Source of the DNA: Adineta ricciae
Taxonomy: Eukaryota; Rotifera; Eurotatoria; Adinetida; Adinetidae
Direction: 5' to 3'
DNA: 64,000 nucleotides
Assembly (NCBI GenBank): GCA_905250025.1
Contig: CAJNOJ010000164.1
Location: forward strand, 62,001 to 126,000
Shown here: piece by piece, positions 19,901 through 30,590 of the stretch
How positions within the stretch are numbered: position 1 is the first letter of the stretch
Layout of the letters: each line of letters begins with the position of its first letter
Notes under the pieces: model-generated
What the model was told of the DNA's origin: nothing
Database searches by the model: none
What the model saw: only the letters and a program-made list of their open reading frames with translations
Made by a program: the position numbers and the translations under genes

Positions 19901-22157
19901 TTCTCTTCAATTCTTCTCACCCAACCATTAAAGGTAAGGCCTGCAAGCTCTAAGAATTCATCGCACTGTAACTTATTCTGTAGATTATATCACTGGCGAT
20001 TTTCTTTGCATGTTTTTGTCGAAAGTCGAATTATGATGCGGAGGCAAACGAATTGCTAGATGACACTCAGATAGGCTTAGATGCAGATGAAGAATATCTA
20101 CATGCAATGGAGGTATGTTCAAATAGTTTCCTAATTCAGTGAAAGGATAAACAGAAATCCATTTCTGTAGAAGGACTCTTTCTCAACTCGCCGACCAATG
20201 ATTCATATTGATCGTCTGAACAAAACAGAAGTTCTCGAGGCGCGTGAATATCGTTTACAAGAAATCGAAATGTGGTCTGTCATCCGACAAATATCGCTAT
20301 ACATATGCTTTATCTCAGTCCTCTACGTGGTCATTTATTCGAACCGTAGCACAAGTGCATTCTATCAAGTCAATCATCTGCGAAAATATTTTCTCAATTC
20401 AAGGCACGAGGATTTGGATTTCACCAAAGTTTGTTTTGTCTTCTAACAGAACACACTGTTTATTGTAAAGTATGATTGATTTAGATTTCAACAATTGATC
20501 AATACTGGAATTGGTTGAACAACAGCTTCATTAGTAATCTCCGAGCGCAAGAGTGGTACAACGGAGATCCTCCTCGAAATCTCACTGGTTTTATTGATGA
20601 TAAATCAAATCGATTAATCGGATGGGCAACAATGAGACAGCTGAGAGTTAAATCTACGCTATGCCCGAAACAAACTGCAATATCGTCTGTCTGCGAAGAA
20701 GATTACAATCAATTCCATGCAGATCAACTATCGTACGTACCAGGATGGAAAGATTACACATCGAATAATTACACCGCGTTCATTCGTCAAGCCTTTACCT
20801 ATCAATCGGGTGCTGTATTGGAGACATATACATATGTTGGAGATCATGCAAGTTATGGAAGTGGTGGTTATGTATATGAATTTCGTGGTCGTTTGAGTGA
20901 TCTTCAAAGTAATCTCTCTCAACTTCACGAACTTAGCTGGATCGATAATCGCACTCGCGCTGTGATCATTCAATTGACTTTGTACAATCCGAATGTTCAG
21001 TTATTCACAGCTGTCACTTTTCTTGCTGAATTTCTCTCATCGAGTGGAGTGTTTACCAGTGCTCGTTTCGAGCCACTTAGTTTTTACGGTAATTCATATT
21101 TGCATTTCGAAAATTCACGAATCAACTGATTTCGTTTTAGCATTCACATCAGCGTATCAATTAGTATGCACCATCGTGTATATGTTATTCATTTTCTATT
21201 TCGTTTGGATTGAAATACGATTATTGATACAAATGAGATGGCAATACTTTCGTCGATTTTGGTCGTATGTTGAAATTGGAATTATTGTTTGTTCATGGAC
21301 AAGTGTCGGTATTTACATTTGGCGATACAAAGAAAGTCAACGAATTGGTCAACTGTTTAAAGACAGCAATGGATACGTGTATATTAATTTACAATTGGCA
21401 GCTTATGTTAATGACGTTCTCACCTTTTTATTCGCTTTTTGTTGTTTTTTCGGAACAATCAAATTGGTGAAGTTTTGTCGTTTCAGTCAACGTCTTTGTT
21501 TATTTATTGAAACTCTTCGATATGCTGGAAAACAATTGATATCGTTTACAATGATGTTTTCGATTGTCTTTCTGTCATTTCTCTGTCTCTTTTATTTATT
21601 ATTCGTTTCAAAATTACTCAGATGTTCAAGTTTATTGGGAACAGCTCAGATGCTATTCGAAATGACTTTGATGAACTTTGATGCCACGGGAATTCGCGAC
21701 GCTGATGCATTTCTTGGTCCGCTGTGTTTCACTGTGTTTATTTTCGTCGTTGTTTTCGTCTGTATGAGCATGTTTTTGTCAATTATCAACGAAAATTTCG
21801 TTCGTGCAAGAAACAATATGGATGGTAAAAATGAAGAAATATTTTCATTTATGTTGAGCACATTTCAACGATGGATATGTAAGAAATTGAGAAATGATAG
21901 ATTCTTGTTTTTTTTCTATTGATGATACTTTAGATTCCAAAAAGCCGGTCGATAGAGAAGTCCTGAAGGACCGATTGGGTATGAGATATAGCGATCAAAT
22001 GAACTCATTTTCTGATCGTGTCGATAATTTATTGAAAGTCATCGATCGAGTATGTGAAAATCACTTTCTATAGTTTAACCATTCTTATATCTCAATCTTG
22101 TAGATTTATATCAGCCAAATCCAAGATGCTTCAACTGTCAAGGAAATGAATATTTAA
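10993..22157 (+). CDS. Polycystin-1-like protein with four NHL beta-propellers (23 exons)
   Basis: Exons by GT-AG and frame: 10993-11053, 11103-12002, 12150-12212, 12272-13159, 13226-14125, 14187-15077, 15139-15599, 15655-15962, 16009-16223, 16281-16532, 16582-16938, 16992-17245, 17302-17427, 17478-17592, 17643-17959, 18008-19453, 19509-19651, 19711-19933, 19984-20112, 20171-20428, 20485-21088, 21141-22049, 22104-22157; about 3,290 codons. Exon 1 is a signal peptide. Exons 2, 4, 5 and 6 each encode one six-bladed NHL propeller (blades like GIFVD..LYVADS.NNRIQ). Exons 7-15 encode a REJ region with WNYKYYCRIY. Exon 16 has the GAIN/GPS site CYSTHLTTFAGG, TM1 and PLAT (RDAGTKSNVHF). Later exons give further TM segments, the extracellular polycystin domain (RLIGWATMRQLRV, CPKQT), a pore-loop-like NFDATGI and the last helix ending INENF. 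This predicts an 11-TM ciliary or plasma-membrane receptor-channel subunit. Coding bases are missing at n18852, and a frame break near 21906 precedes the C-terminal tail. Confidence 0.8.
11103..15077 (+). repeat. Four tandem beta-propeller exons with symmetric phase-1 introns
   Basis: Exons of 900, 888, 900 and 891 nt each encode about 296-300 residues. Each begins with a related YN.P.....SWN segment and closes with IQKF/IQKI-type blades. A small Ser/Thr-rich exon (12150-12212) separates the first and second. All bounding introns are in phase 1, so each exon is a self-contained, duplicable module. Confidence 0.75.
18852..18852. other. Single-base gap (n) inside the polycystin gene, with missing coding sequence
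   Basis: The frame passes from the end of TM1 (..CAIYVLLA) directly into RDAGTKSNVHF of PLAT. In polycystin-1 relatives several dozen residues, including the start of PLAT, lie between. The lone lowercase n therefore stands for missing sequence (probably coding, perhaps with an intron) even though the frame happens to remain open. Confidence 0.75.
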
Positions 22158-22544
22158 TCAGTCTTCATCAAAACGAACTTGAAAAACACGTGCGATATAC
22201 ATATTTATTCATTCTTGTACATATGAAATTCTGTCAAATACTTATTTACTAAATGAAACTATCTGTCGCTTTTTGTCGTTCTTGGGTGCATTTGTATTAT
22301 TATTATATAATAAATCACATATCGACAGTTCTACATGATTTCTCTCTAGCGAACTGATTAAGAGAAGACTTGGAAAGTTTCGAGAAGTTTTCAAGGTTTC
22401 TTGTAGTCGTTTCGTTATTACGACATCGACTATTCATTGTAGCAATGAAGAGTCATATGAGTCACGATTCAGGTAAAAGACGTGTTATTACGAAATTTAA
22501 ATGTAATCACACATACTTTTCTTTCATTCATTCATCACAAGTAT

Positions 22545-23412
22545 ATGGAATTAAGTGCAAAGGATATCTCTTGTCGTGGACCAACCGAAGCTAGTCACTG
22601 GAGTAAGTTTGGAGAAAAAAGTCGAATCTTCTGACTATCGTGTAATCGTTCTATTTAGTTATTCCTAAATTACTTCTAGCAAGTAGATATCCTGGCGCAG
22701 ACGATTCCGATGAACATCAACGTATAACTCGATTAATATACGATTGTGGTATTGAAGTATTCGTCAATCTCATGACTCCGCGAGAATTATCTCGTTACAA
22801 ACTATATGAACCACAAATTCGACAATATGCGCTTCATGGTTATTTTGTTTTTTTAAAAAGATTCACATAAGTATCCGATAGTCTGCTTGTATAGATAATC
22901 GGAAAGTAGAATTTATATCATTTCCAATTCCTGATCAATTTATTTGTCGAGATGATCAGAAAGTGCTAGATTTTTGTATGGATCTATCAAAAAGACTACA
23001 AGAAAATCAGCAGAAAATTCTGATTCATTGTCGGTAAGTTAAAGCAAATGCTCCGAAAGTACTACTTGAATGACTATGTTCATTTCTTTTTTCAAAAAGA
23101 GGTGGTCGTGGACGAACGGGAACGATAATGTCGATTCTAATTGGAATATTGTTTCATCTCGAAGGTAACTGTCTTTCGTTTCTCTGTTGAATAACGATTT
23201 TTCTGTACAGCGGAAGATGCACTGAACTATAATTATCAGTTACAACAACAACGCATGAAAATCAAAGGCAGAACTAGCTACTTGCATCCACGTACGTCAA
23301 CAGGAATAAAACTAGCAATGATGAAGACATTTTTCTTGCAGGCCAACGTGAACAAGTACGAGAAGTATTGCAAATGTACAAAGATCGACAAAAAGACCTT
23401 GTTGACTGTTGA
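22545..23412 (+). CDS. Dual-specificity/tyrosine phosphatase-like protein, copy A
   Basis: Short spliced gene; exons fit GT-AG with frame kept, for example donors at 22603 and at LH|DN. The product has a CX5R phosphatase loop, HCRGGRGRTGT, split by an intron between Cys-Arg and Gly. The upstream motif PKLLLASRYPGADD resembles the 'I.P.LLLGS' start of dual-specificity phosphatases. The catalytic Cys and Arg are present. A candidate general-acid Asp lies in the loop at PIPDQ. The protein ends VDC-stop at 23412. The ATG at 22545 is preferred. In copy B an upstream mini-exon can be spliced in frame, but here the corresponding acceptor is altered and would shift the frame. The substrate is unknown; with no TM segment, it is probably cytosolic. 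Confidence 0.7.
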
Positions 23413-24100
23413 TTTCGAGACGATTAACTTGGAATTTTTCAAACACGTTTCATTTTTATAAGAAGATAAACAGTTAAATATAATGTGTATCTAAATTACT
23501 ATCTTTTATGCACTACTTTCTCTCAAAATAAGCATACCCGCAGTGAGAAACGTGAGAATACGATTGACTTGCGCAATAATGCATTATGAATATATTCAAG
23601 CGCTCGTCTCACTGGTAAAGCCGGTATTCGCTTCATTGTTGTGCTACTGGCATTTGTTGAAGCGTAAAAAATGCGAGTTTCTCATCATCACATCAATATA
23701 ATGCCCACGCTTTCACGTGAGAAATCTTGCATCATCGACTCTTGCCGTTTCAAAGCTACTTCTGACAAAAAAGAGACGAATGCCATGTGTTCTTCCCTAA
23801 TTATCTGAAGTATCTTTTACTCAACAGAAAGAAATAATAGTTTAACGTAACTAGTTCTCTCACGTAGTATATCACTATGTGAATGACATCAATTTCATGA
23901 ATTGCGAAGAAAAAGGAACTTGTAGAGCGGGCTCTTTCTTTTTCCTTCCCATAACGATGCAGCTGAATTTCGGTGTATTATGTTATGTCATAGGAAAGCG
24001 TTTTCTCTTTATTCAATATTAACGAGAGAATGCAAGTGCCAACGAAGAATAACCAAACTTTTAACAAGCAAGCATTTTTTAAATAGAGGCAACAAATAAC
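23413..24100. other. Intergenic, nothing recognised
   Basis: Spacer between the phosphatase and VCBS genes, conserved in copy B (44436-45087) with small indels. I see no coding frame or RNA structure. Confidence 0.4.
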
Positions 24101-25839
24101 ATGCTCTGGGTTACACTTATTTTCTCATTAGTTCCTCTACGAAGTTGTGTACTTCTTGGTAAAATCCAAGATCATCATACGGTCGGTATTAGCAATAAAT
24201 TATTTTTTGCCAATGTAACAGAAAATCAATGTGCTTGTCAGCTAATGCAATCAAATGAATACATTTCGGGTTTTAACTACTATTTAAATAACCGAACTTG
24301 TGAAGTTTTCTTTTCAAATCAAAGTTCACTGCTCATTGAATCAAATGAGAATGCAAACTTCATCTTTATCAATCGATCGACAATATCGATAATCAAGAGT
24401 AATCAAATCGGTAAGAAAAGCGTTTTAATCAGACTCAATCTTTTTCGAGTAGGTACTTTAGTAGAACATAAGAGGCGAACAGGAAAACTTGAGTTTGTCA
24501 TTTCATTTACTGATGAGAGTTTCGGTTTATTTGGTTTATGAAAGAACTTGTGAAGAAAAATATTCATTATATTAGTAACATCGACAGCATCCACCTCCTC
24601 ATCCTCAACAACATCCTCGTCGTCCTCAACAACAACAACAACATCCTCGTCGTCCTCAACAACAACAACAACAACATCCTCGTCATCCTCAACAACAACA
24701 ACAACATCCTCGTCATCCTCATCAACAGCAACTACTGTTGGTAAGTAGTATTTGAAGAAAAAAGAAAAATCTCTAGGAGAGTTCCTCCTTTATTAGGTCT
24801 CAACAATAACAGTATGTTTCTCAAACAAGCCATTTATTCGATTGGTACCCAAGCGTATTCACTGGCAATAGCTGATTTCAATAACGACAATAAATCAGAT
24901 ATAGTCGTTGTAAGGCTGGCCACAAATGATGTTGGTCTGCTTATTAACAGTGGTAATGATGGTACCTTTTCGATTAACTATTCTTACGCAGTGGGTTCTT
25001 CGCCTCGCTACGTTATTGCGTCAGACGTTAATAATGATAATAAAATAGACGTTATTGTTACGAATTACAATTCCAACAGTGTTAGCATCCTATTGAATAA
25101 AGGTGATGCGGCTTTTGCGAGTCAGACCACCATGCCAGTGGGTGTCCAACCATGGACAGTGACAGCAGCAGATTTGAATGGTGACGGATATGTCGATTTG
25201 ATTGCTACGAACAGTGCTTCAAACAGCATTAGTATCCTTTTTAATCTACGTGATGGTGCCTTTCAAAATCAAATCACTTATGCAGTAGGAAAGGCTCCTC
25301 GTTCTGTTATCGCGGCAGACATAAACGGTGATAATCTAACTGATGTTATAGTTGGAAACGAGGGTGCGGACACTATCAGTGTTCTGATGAATACCGGTAG
25401 TGGATCTTTTAGCGCTCAAATCACCTATGCGGTTGGTGATCAACCCAATTCCATTTCAGCGACTGATGTTAACAATGATAATTCACTTGATCTTATCGTT
25501 GCAAATCAGGGATCAACTTTTGTCAGCGTACTTCTTAACAAAGGCGACGGCGTTTTCCACAGTCAAGTGACGTATACAATTGATATAGGATCCCGTTGTA
25601 TTGTAGTTACAGATTTGAATTATGACAATAAGCCAGACATTGTCGTCGCCACGCAAAACACAGACTCAATCAATGTTCTTCTTAATACAAATAATGGTAC
25701 GTTTGGATACCGAACTGTCTACACAGTTGGTGATGGGCCGCGTTCAGTCTCAGTAGCAGATCTCAACAATGACAATAAGCCTGACATGGCTGTCGCAAAT
25801 AGCAATACGAATAGTATGAGTATTCTCTTACATATATAG
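24101..25839 (+). CDS. Secreted PAN-like/VCBS (FG-GAP) repeat protein, copy A
   Basis: Three exons: 24101-24410, 24576-24740, 24797-25839. Exon 1 gives a signal peptide (LWVTLIFSLVPLRS) and an apple/PAN-like cysteine segment with CACQLMQS, SGFNYYL and TCEVFF. Exon 2 is a 55-residue Ser/Thr-only linker, mucin-like and likely O-glycosylated. Exon 3 encodes about seven VCBS/FG-GAP repeats of about 48 residues, each with an ADFNNDNKSDIVV-type calcium-loop motif followed by ...SILLN.G...F. Such repeats fold as an integrin-alpha-like seven-bladed propeller. The protein ends without a C-terminal TM, so it is probably secreted. This suggests an extracellular adhesive or recognition role; the ligand is unknown. 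Confidence 0.8.
24576..24740 (+). repeat. Ser/Thr minisatellite exon (ACA/TCC-rich), copy A
   Basis: Repeats of (ACA)n plus TCCTCGTCGTCC-like units encode the poly-Thr/poly-Ser linker of the VCBS protein. The exon is 165 nt here and 78 nt in copy B (45562-45639), a difference of 29 whole codons, so frame is kept. Confidence 0.8.
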
Positions 25840-26407
25840 TATGCTAATGAAAAGAACTCTGGTTTCTCTTATAACAATTTCATTCGTAATATTTACGTCG
25901 TATCGTGCTTTTCTCACCTAGATTTTTCAATAAAAGACATTTTGAAAGTTGACTGCTAAGAATAGAATTTCTAATATGAAAGTAAAGTACTTGGTGGCAA
26001 GGGTATTTTGTAAAAAAACAAAATCACGGCTTCGACAACAAGTAATTTACATCGTAAAGAGGCTTAAAATGGAACATGATTACAGAAAAGATCACCTTTC
26101 GTCCTAATGATATATTGTTGATAATGGTAAGAGAGGATAAAGAGGAGTTCTCATTCTAGAAGACTCTAATCATTATTATAAGTCTTCATCACAGTCCTAT
26201 ATTTATGCATGATTCCCCGGTATAATGAGTTTCTTTTGTAAAGGGATTAATCAAAATGCCAGCAGGATGAAATGTGCGTCTTTCTATACTAGAAAATAGG
26301 CATTTCGCTTTGAATATGTAATCTCATATCTTCTAGGCGTTCTTTCTCTATAGGAGTAATTATTTCGATCCAGCGTACTGTTCTATGAGTGAAGTACAAA
26401 ATTCACT
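25840..26407. other. Intergenic with a conserved small inverted repeat
   Basis: 3' flank of the VCBS gene, with an AATAAA signal near 25929, and 5' flank of the 7TM gene. GAAGACT (26159-26165) pairs with AGTCTTC (26181-26187). Both arms and the loop are retained in copy B near 47059-47087. No coding frame seen. Confidence 0.4.
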
Positions 26408-27424
26408 ATGGATCTTTTTCTCGTGAGATTTGTCATCCCAATATCGATCTTGTGGGTAATACTTGGTCTCATTGGACTTCTCGGTAATTGCATCACCATA
26501 TTATTCTCGTCATATCGAGCTAGAATATATTGGATATTTATATTAATAAGTTCGGTAATTGATTTCCTGTTTATTTTACTGTATTTTACTCTAGTCTGGC
26601 TAGTTGTATACTATATGGATGAAGATCGGGAAAATTTTATCGTTATTGTTACGGCTTTCGTAATAGTCATGTTATTTTTACCGCATTTATCTAATAATTG
26701 TATGTTAATTGCTTACATTCAAGAGTTAGTGCTTATCAGTGATCTTGATTCATGTCTGGGAAAATTAAAAAACTGGAAAATGATGCGATGGACAGTTTGC
26801 TTTATATTGTATAGCGCGATTCCGCTGATAGGCATGCCAATTATACTTATTACGGACTTTTTCGTTGATACCACGGAAAAATTCGTTTTTCACTCATTTT
26901 GGATGTCATATGTTATCTTGGTTGGCATTGTTCCGTCTATACTTATGATTCTAGTCGTTTCATTTTCACATCGAAACGATTATCGCGGACATCAAGAGAC
27001 CGTAAGTTTATATGTCTGTACTGATATCTATAGGCAGTATCGTTCATTTTTGCCATAGGGTGTCACATTGACGGAGATTTCAAATGAATTCCATCGAAGA
27101 TTTATCTTCACAATGACAATTCAAGTTTTGGCGACTGTATCGTGTCTGCTGATGTGGACTACTCTGTTGGCGAAATTTGCTATAGGTGGAGATGAAAATC
27201 TGAAACATTCGGCTGTACCAGCTCTGATTATTACCTTTTACATTTATAATATCAATCACATCAAGTCTTTCTATGTTTTCGTATTCACCTTGAAAGATTT
27301 TCGAGAAAAACTCATTCAAACGTGTTCTGCAATATGTCGACGACGTTCACATTCAACAACTGAATATTACTTTGTTGAAAACACACAAACTCGATTATCC
27401 GAAGATCAAGAGACACACTTATAA
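26408..27424 (+). CDS. Seven-transmembrane receptor (GPCR-like), copy A
   Basis: Two exons: 26408-27002 and 27060-27424. Residue 1 begins an extracellular stub followed by TM1 with GLIGLLGNCITILF, where the GN matches the conserved Asn of rhodopsin-like TM1. Further hydrophobic segments follow at about residues 45-70, 80-105, 130-152 and 165-190, and exon 2 adds two more (TIQVLATVSCLLMW and SAVPALIITFYIY), giving seven. The C-terminal tail is basic and then acidic, as in a cytoplasmic tail. No classical DRY or NPxxY is evident, so this is a divergent, perhaps lineage-specific receptor. The ligand is unknown. Copy B (47310-48326) matches closely. Confidence 0.7.
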
Positions 27425-27579
27425 AAGATTCATTCTCGTTTGTTGTATCTTTCGACTCATCAGAAACGTCAGTAATGTTCACTGTTATCGCACGCACACT
27501 CCACACATACAGTGTCATCCATGCATTTGAAAAAAAAATCATAATTTGCTTCTGCAAAGAAACGTTGGTCTTTCATATT

Positions 27580-29148
27580 TCAGACCTCAAGTTCCATTTC
27601 ATCTTTTGTTTTCTTCAAAACTGTGAATCGAATAAAACCGTCTTCTCGCTCCACTTGCGTTTGTTTCGGTTCTACTTCGTCTTTAAATGGAATCTCTAAT
27701 TTAAACGAACCAATCGGAATATCAGATTGACGGATCACGGGATCAGTCATTGCTTTGACTAAGTCAGATCGTGTACCTTCGAGTTTCATGCAGTGGCTCT
27801 CGATGCTCGTTTTGATTTCTCCTTTCTTGAATCCTGATGCTTCAACAATTAAACAATATTGGTCTTTATTTTCGTATAAGTTATACCGAGGTTGCCACTG
27901 TCCACTTTCGTTTCGAAGAAAATAACCTGCATCGTCATAAACAAGCTTCTCTGATAATTCCAATGGTACGGGATCTCTCGAGAGATCTTCACGATATTCT
28001 CGATCCTCGAGCACAATATACGGTTGGCTGCAGTGCTGTGCAAGTTTCAAACTAATATGTTCAGAATTGGCTGACGAATGATTTTCTTGTTTCAATAACT
28101 GTGGTAATTTAGTATTGATAAACTCAATCATGTCATGAACTAGATCGAGACTACGTTTATTGTCAGAGTTTTGTAAGAGATTCATAACTCCATCGAACGT
28201 TTGCCGATTCCAATTCTTCGATGCATCCGAACGAGCTTTTGCTAAAATATAATGGCTTACGTCGATTCCATTTTGCTTTGATGTGTAAAAGTTGATCGGT
28301 TTTGAAACACGGTTAGAGACGACTTGTCTCAAGCTGGCCTTTGCTTTGAAAATCTTCTCTAGATCGCTTGCAATCACCATGTTGAGATCTTCAACCGTTT
28401 CAACATCGAGGAAGTTATGAATGATTACCACGCTCTTTTTCTCTTGATAATTTCGAAGATATTTTAATATTTCTTTAATGTAAATCTGATCTGTTGCACG
28501 TAAACGATTCACAACGATGATAAGAAACGTCGATAAATGTAATACTACTTCTCGTAGCAGTGCTTCAGTAGCCCTCTTAAACTCAATTTCGTCACTATTG
28601 ACTGGCGTATCCGTACCAGCAGTGTCCAGAAACACGATATTCGTGTAGTTTTCTCGTCCAGCTGTAATTGATATACCTTCTGTCGCTATTAAATTTCCAG
28701 TGGGAAGCTCGATACCACACAGTTTTTCCAATAGAAACGTTTTGCCACGATTATATGCTCCCATAACAGTAGCCACAACACCTTTTTTGCTCTCCGACGA
28801 TGCATCGTCGTTTGCCGCGTGATCAAAACTGCTTTTAGCTACCTTCACCTTTTTTGTGTGTTTGCCAACTAAAACCTCCCAGCCTGTTGAACGTAAATCG
28901 GATATATTATTGATACGAATGATCACGTCATAAAGCGAATCGATAGGAGAGTATTTACTCGATTGGCCATGGGAGGATGTATCGTTTTCATAAAGTCTAA
29001 GGCCTGCAAGAATCGTTGAGAGCGCTGAATTACTATTGGAAGTTGTTGTCGATTGCTTCTTCTCGTCGTTGTCATCAGTCAGATCTGTTTTCGACGAGTT
29101 CATCTTATTTTTGACGGAACCGAGTATTTTATCTATTGGATTGCTCAT
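27580..29148 (-). CDS. GBP-like GTPase fused to a small heat-shock (alpha-crystallin) domain, copy A
   Basis: Intronless, 522 aa from the ATG at 29148. The frame is open to 29244, but copy B supports 29148. After a low-complexity N-terminus, a P-loop GAYNRGKT lies at residues 130-137, TEGIS follows as a switch-I-like element, and switch-II DTAG is at about 175-178. This arrangement is closest to the guanylate-binding/atlastin type of large GTPase. A helical region follows. Residues 419-522 form an HSP20/alpha-crystallin domain (YNLYE.KDQYCLIVEASGF...; LEIPF; EREDGFIRFTVLKK). This suggests a GTP-regulated holdase acting on unfolded or membrane-associated clients in the cytosol. I do not know a described protein with this combination. 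Transcription is opposite to the neighbouring receptor and F-box genes. Confidence 0.8.
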   Translation of the reverse strand: MSNPIDKILGSVKNKMNSSKTDLTDDNDEKKQSTTTSNSNSALSTILAGLRLYENDTSSHGQSSKYSPIDSLYDVIIRINNISDLRSTGWEVLVGKHTKKVKVAKSSFDHAANDDASSESKKGVVATVMGAYNRGKTFLLEKLCGIELPTGNLIATEGISITAGRENYTNIVFLDTAGTDTPVNSDEIEFKRATEALLREVVLHLSTFLIIVVNRLRATDQIYIKEILKYLRNYQEKKSVVIIHNFLDVETVEDLNMVIASDLEKIFKAKASLRQVVSNRVSKPINFYTSKQNGIDVSHYILAKARSDASKNWNRQTFDGVMNLLQNSDNKRSLDLVHDMIEFINTKLPQLLKQENHSSANSEHISLKLAQHCSQPYIVLEDREYREDLSRDPVPLELSEKLVYDDAGYFLRNESGQWQPRYNLYENKDQYCLIVEASGFKKGEIKTSIESHCMKLEGTRSDLVKAMTDPVIRQSDIPIGSFKLEIPFKDEVEPKQTQVEREDGFIRFTVLKKTKDEMELEV

Positions 29149-29939
29149 TCTGTTATTTTGTCTAAACTTTTTTAACAGAAAGCTTGCTCGAACTGGTAGA
29201 AACAATGAAATGATTGTATTTGTTATTTTTGTAAAATATTTCAATTCTACTTTACGTAGTTTTCATTTGAAAAAAGAAATTTTACGAAATGTAAACAAAG
29301 GTAAAGTTATTTTTTCTCGCATTGAAAGATTGGAGAAAAAGAGAGTGCGATGGTGATGGTGTCGTTGCTCTCCTCTTCCATTAATACCCTCACTTTCGTT
29401 CCCTAGGAAATCTCACTATTAGTTAATTGAGATTTAAAAAGCCAACGATTCATGTGCGATATGTTTTCTTATGACTATGCAATCTTTGGGCTATATAAAT
29501 ATACCGAATGCGTTTTGTTTCGATTCTTAACTTATTCTTCTCAATGTAAATCGAAGCACTGCTGTATTTTGTTTGCATAGAAATAAAAAGAATGCTCTCT
29601 TCAAAGACTCCTAAAATGCGAAGTAATAAACTATTTTAGCTGTTATCTGACAAGTTACCTTTTTTTTAAACATCACTTAGGTTCTACGTTAAAAACAAAA
29701 ACCATTAATTCAATGGCAAATGAAAACCAAGACGTTATAAATACAACCGATTAGACAAAAACTATTTCACAAAGAACTAGATAGCTATAACAGTATAGTC
29801 ATACAACAAACGTCAAATATTCTCGTGGTCTGGCTGAGCACCTGCACGCACATCAGTAATCAAGTTTATCAAAATGTAATGAAACAATTAGAAGATGGAT
29901 AATATAAGCACACATCCATTTGGTGGTAAACAGAGAGAT
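29149..29939. other. Upstream region of the GTPase-sHSP gene, shared by both copies
   Basis: Conserved in copy B (50050-50878). It contains a TATATAAATATA element at about 29490-29501 that reads as TATA-like on either strand, and a CCCTAGG-centred stretch near 29400. I found no clear nGAAnnTTCn heat-shock element by eye. Similarity between the copies ends exactly at 29939. Confidence 0.4.
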
Positions 29940-30590
29940 TTCTCTACGACACACTGAATCGTGTATTACGAGTGATGAATGGCAAGTTGATGAGCTTTTT
30001 TATCGGTGATCTATATCACCATAAGGAACAGTTGCACAAAGCACAGTTTGGAGATGTCTCGAATGTTAAAAGTTTCAATTTATCGTGGTCAAAGCTTGAC
30101 AAAGAAAGATTTCGATGAGATGCTGAAATCAAAGGATGGACTGATACCATTCAATAACTTTCTATTTACCAATGAAAACTGCAATGTTCCTTCGATGTGC
30201 ATCTCAATCAATGGCAAAGATAATGATATGATGAGTGTTCGTTTTGTAATGAGACTTGATCACAAAGAATCGACAACATTATTTGCTTCCGTTCGTCGCC
30301 TCAGTCAGTTTGTACACGAAGAAGTAGTTCTTTTTTTCCGCGAACAGTGTCTTTCGCATAGGCGAGATCGAGCTCATACAGGATAAGGACAAGATGTACG
30401 AGTAAACTTGTCATTAACGAGTGACAAGGATGACTAATTGTGTGCACTTACTGATCAGATCCGAAAAGGGAGCTTTCCAGACGGAGAAGGATGGGCGCGA
30501 TTGAGTATCGCGTTAGCTAATTCAACACGATCAGATATTGCAAAGCAAATCTGTAGTCTTAATTAATCAAAGAATCATCAAGGACTGTGT
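29940..30590 (+). pseudogene. ADP-ribosyltransferase-TPR type gene relic (copy A only)
   Basis: Frames in succession match the arginine-type ADP-ribosyltransferase proteins that are abundant in bdelloids. About 29943-30060 resembles the helical part (LYDTLNRVLRVM). 30060-30330 has the YRGQSLTKKDFDEM and FNNFLFT block (family 'YRGQGLS...SFNNFLSTS'). After a frame change in a T-run near 30330, VFRIGEIELI follows (family 'VFRIG'), and about 30480-30565 carries GWARLSIALANS, like the first TPR of such proteins. The E-x-E region is degraded, and there are at least two frameshifts plus stops. The relic begins exactly at the point where copies A and B stop matching, and copy B has none of it. Confidence 0.6.

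Noticed and set aside
24403..24744. Open frames encoding poly-Asn (NNNN..ILVVL) over the VCBS linker
   Set aside because: Wrong frame of the Ser/Thr minisatellite. The splice-consistent frame gives the Ser/Thr linker between a PAN-like domain and VCBS repeats.
27837..28055. Plus-strand frames inside the GTPase-sHSP gene
   Set aside because: Antisense shadows of the strongly supported minus-strand coding sequence.
29149..29420. Heat-shock elements upstream of the GTPase-sHSP gene
   Set aside because: I looked for alternating nGAAn/nTTCn pentamers and found only isolated GAA or TTC with wrong spacing.
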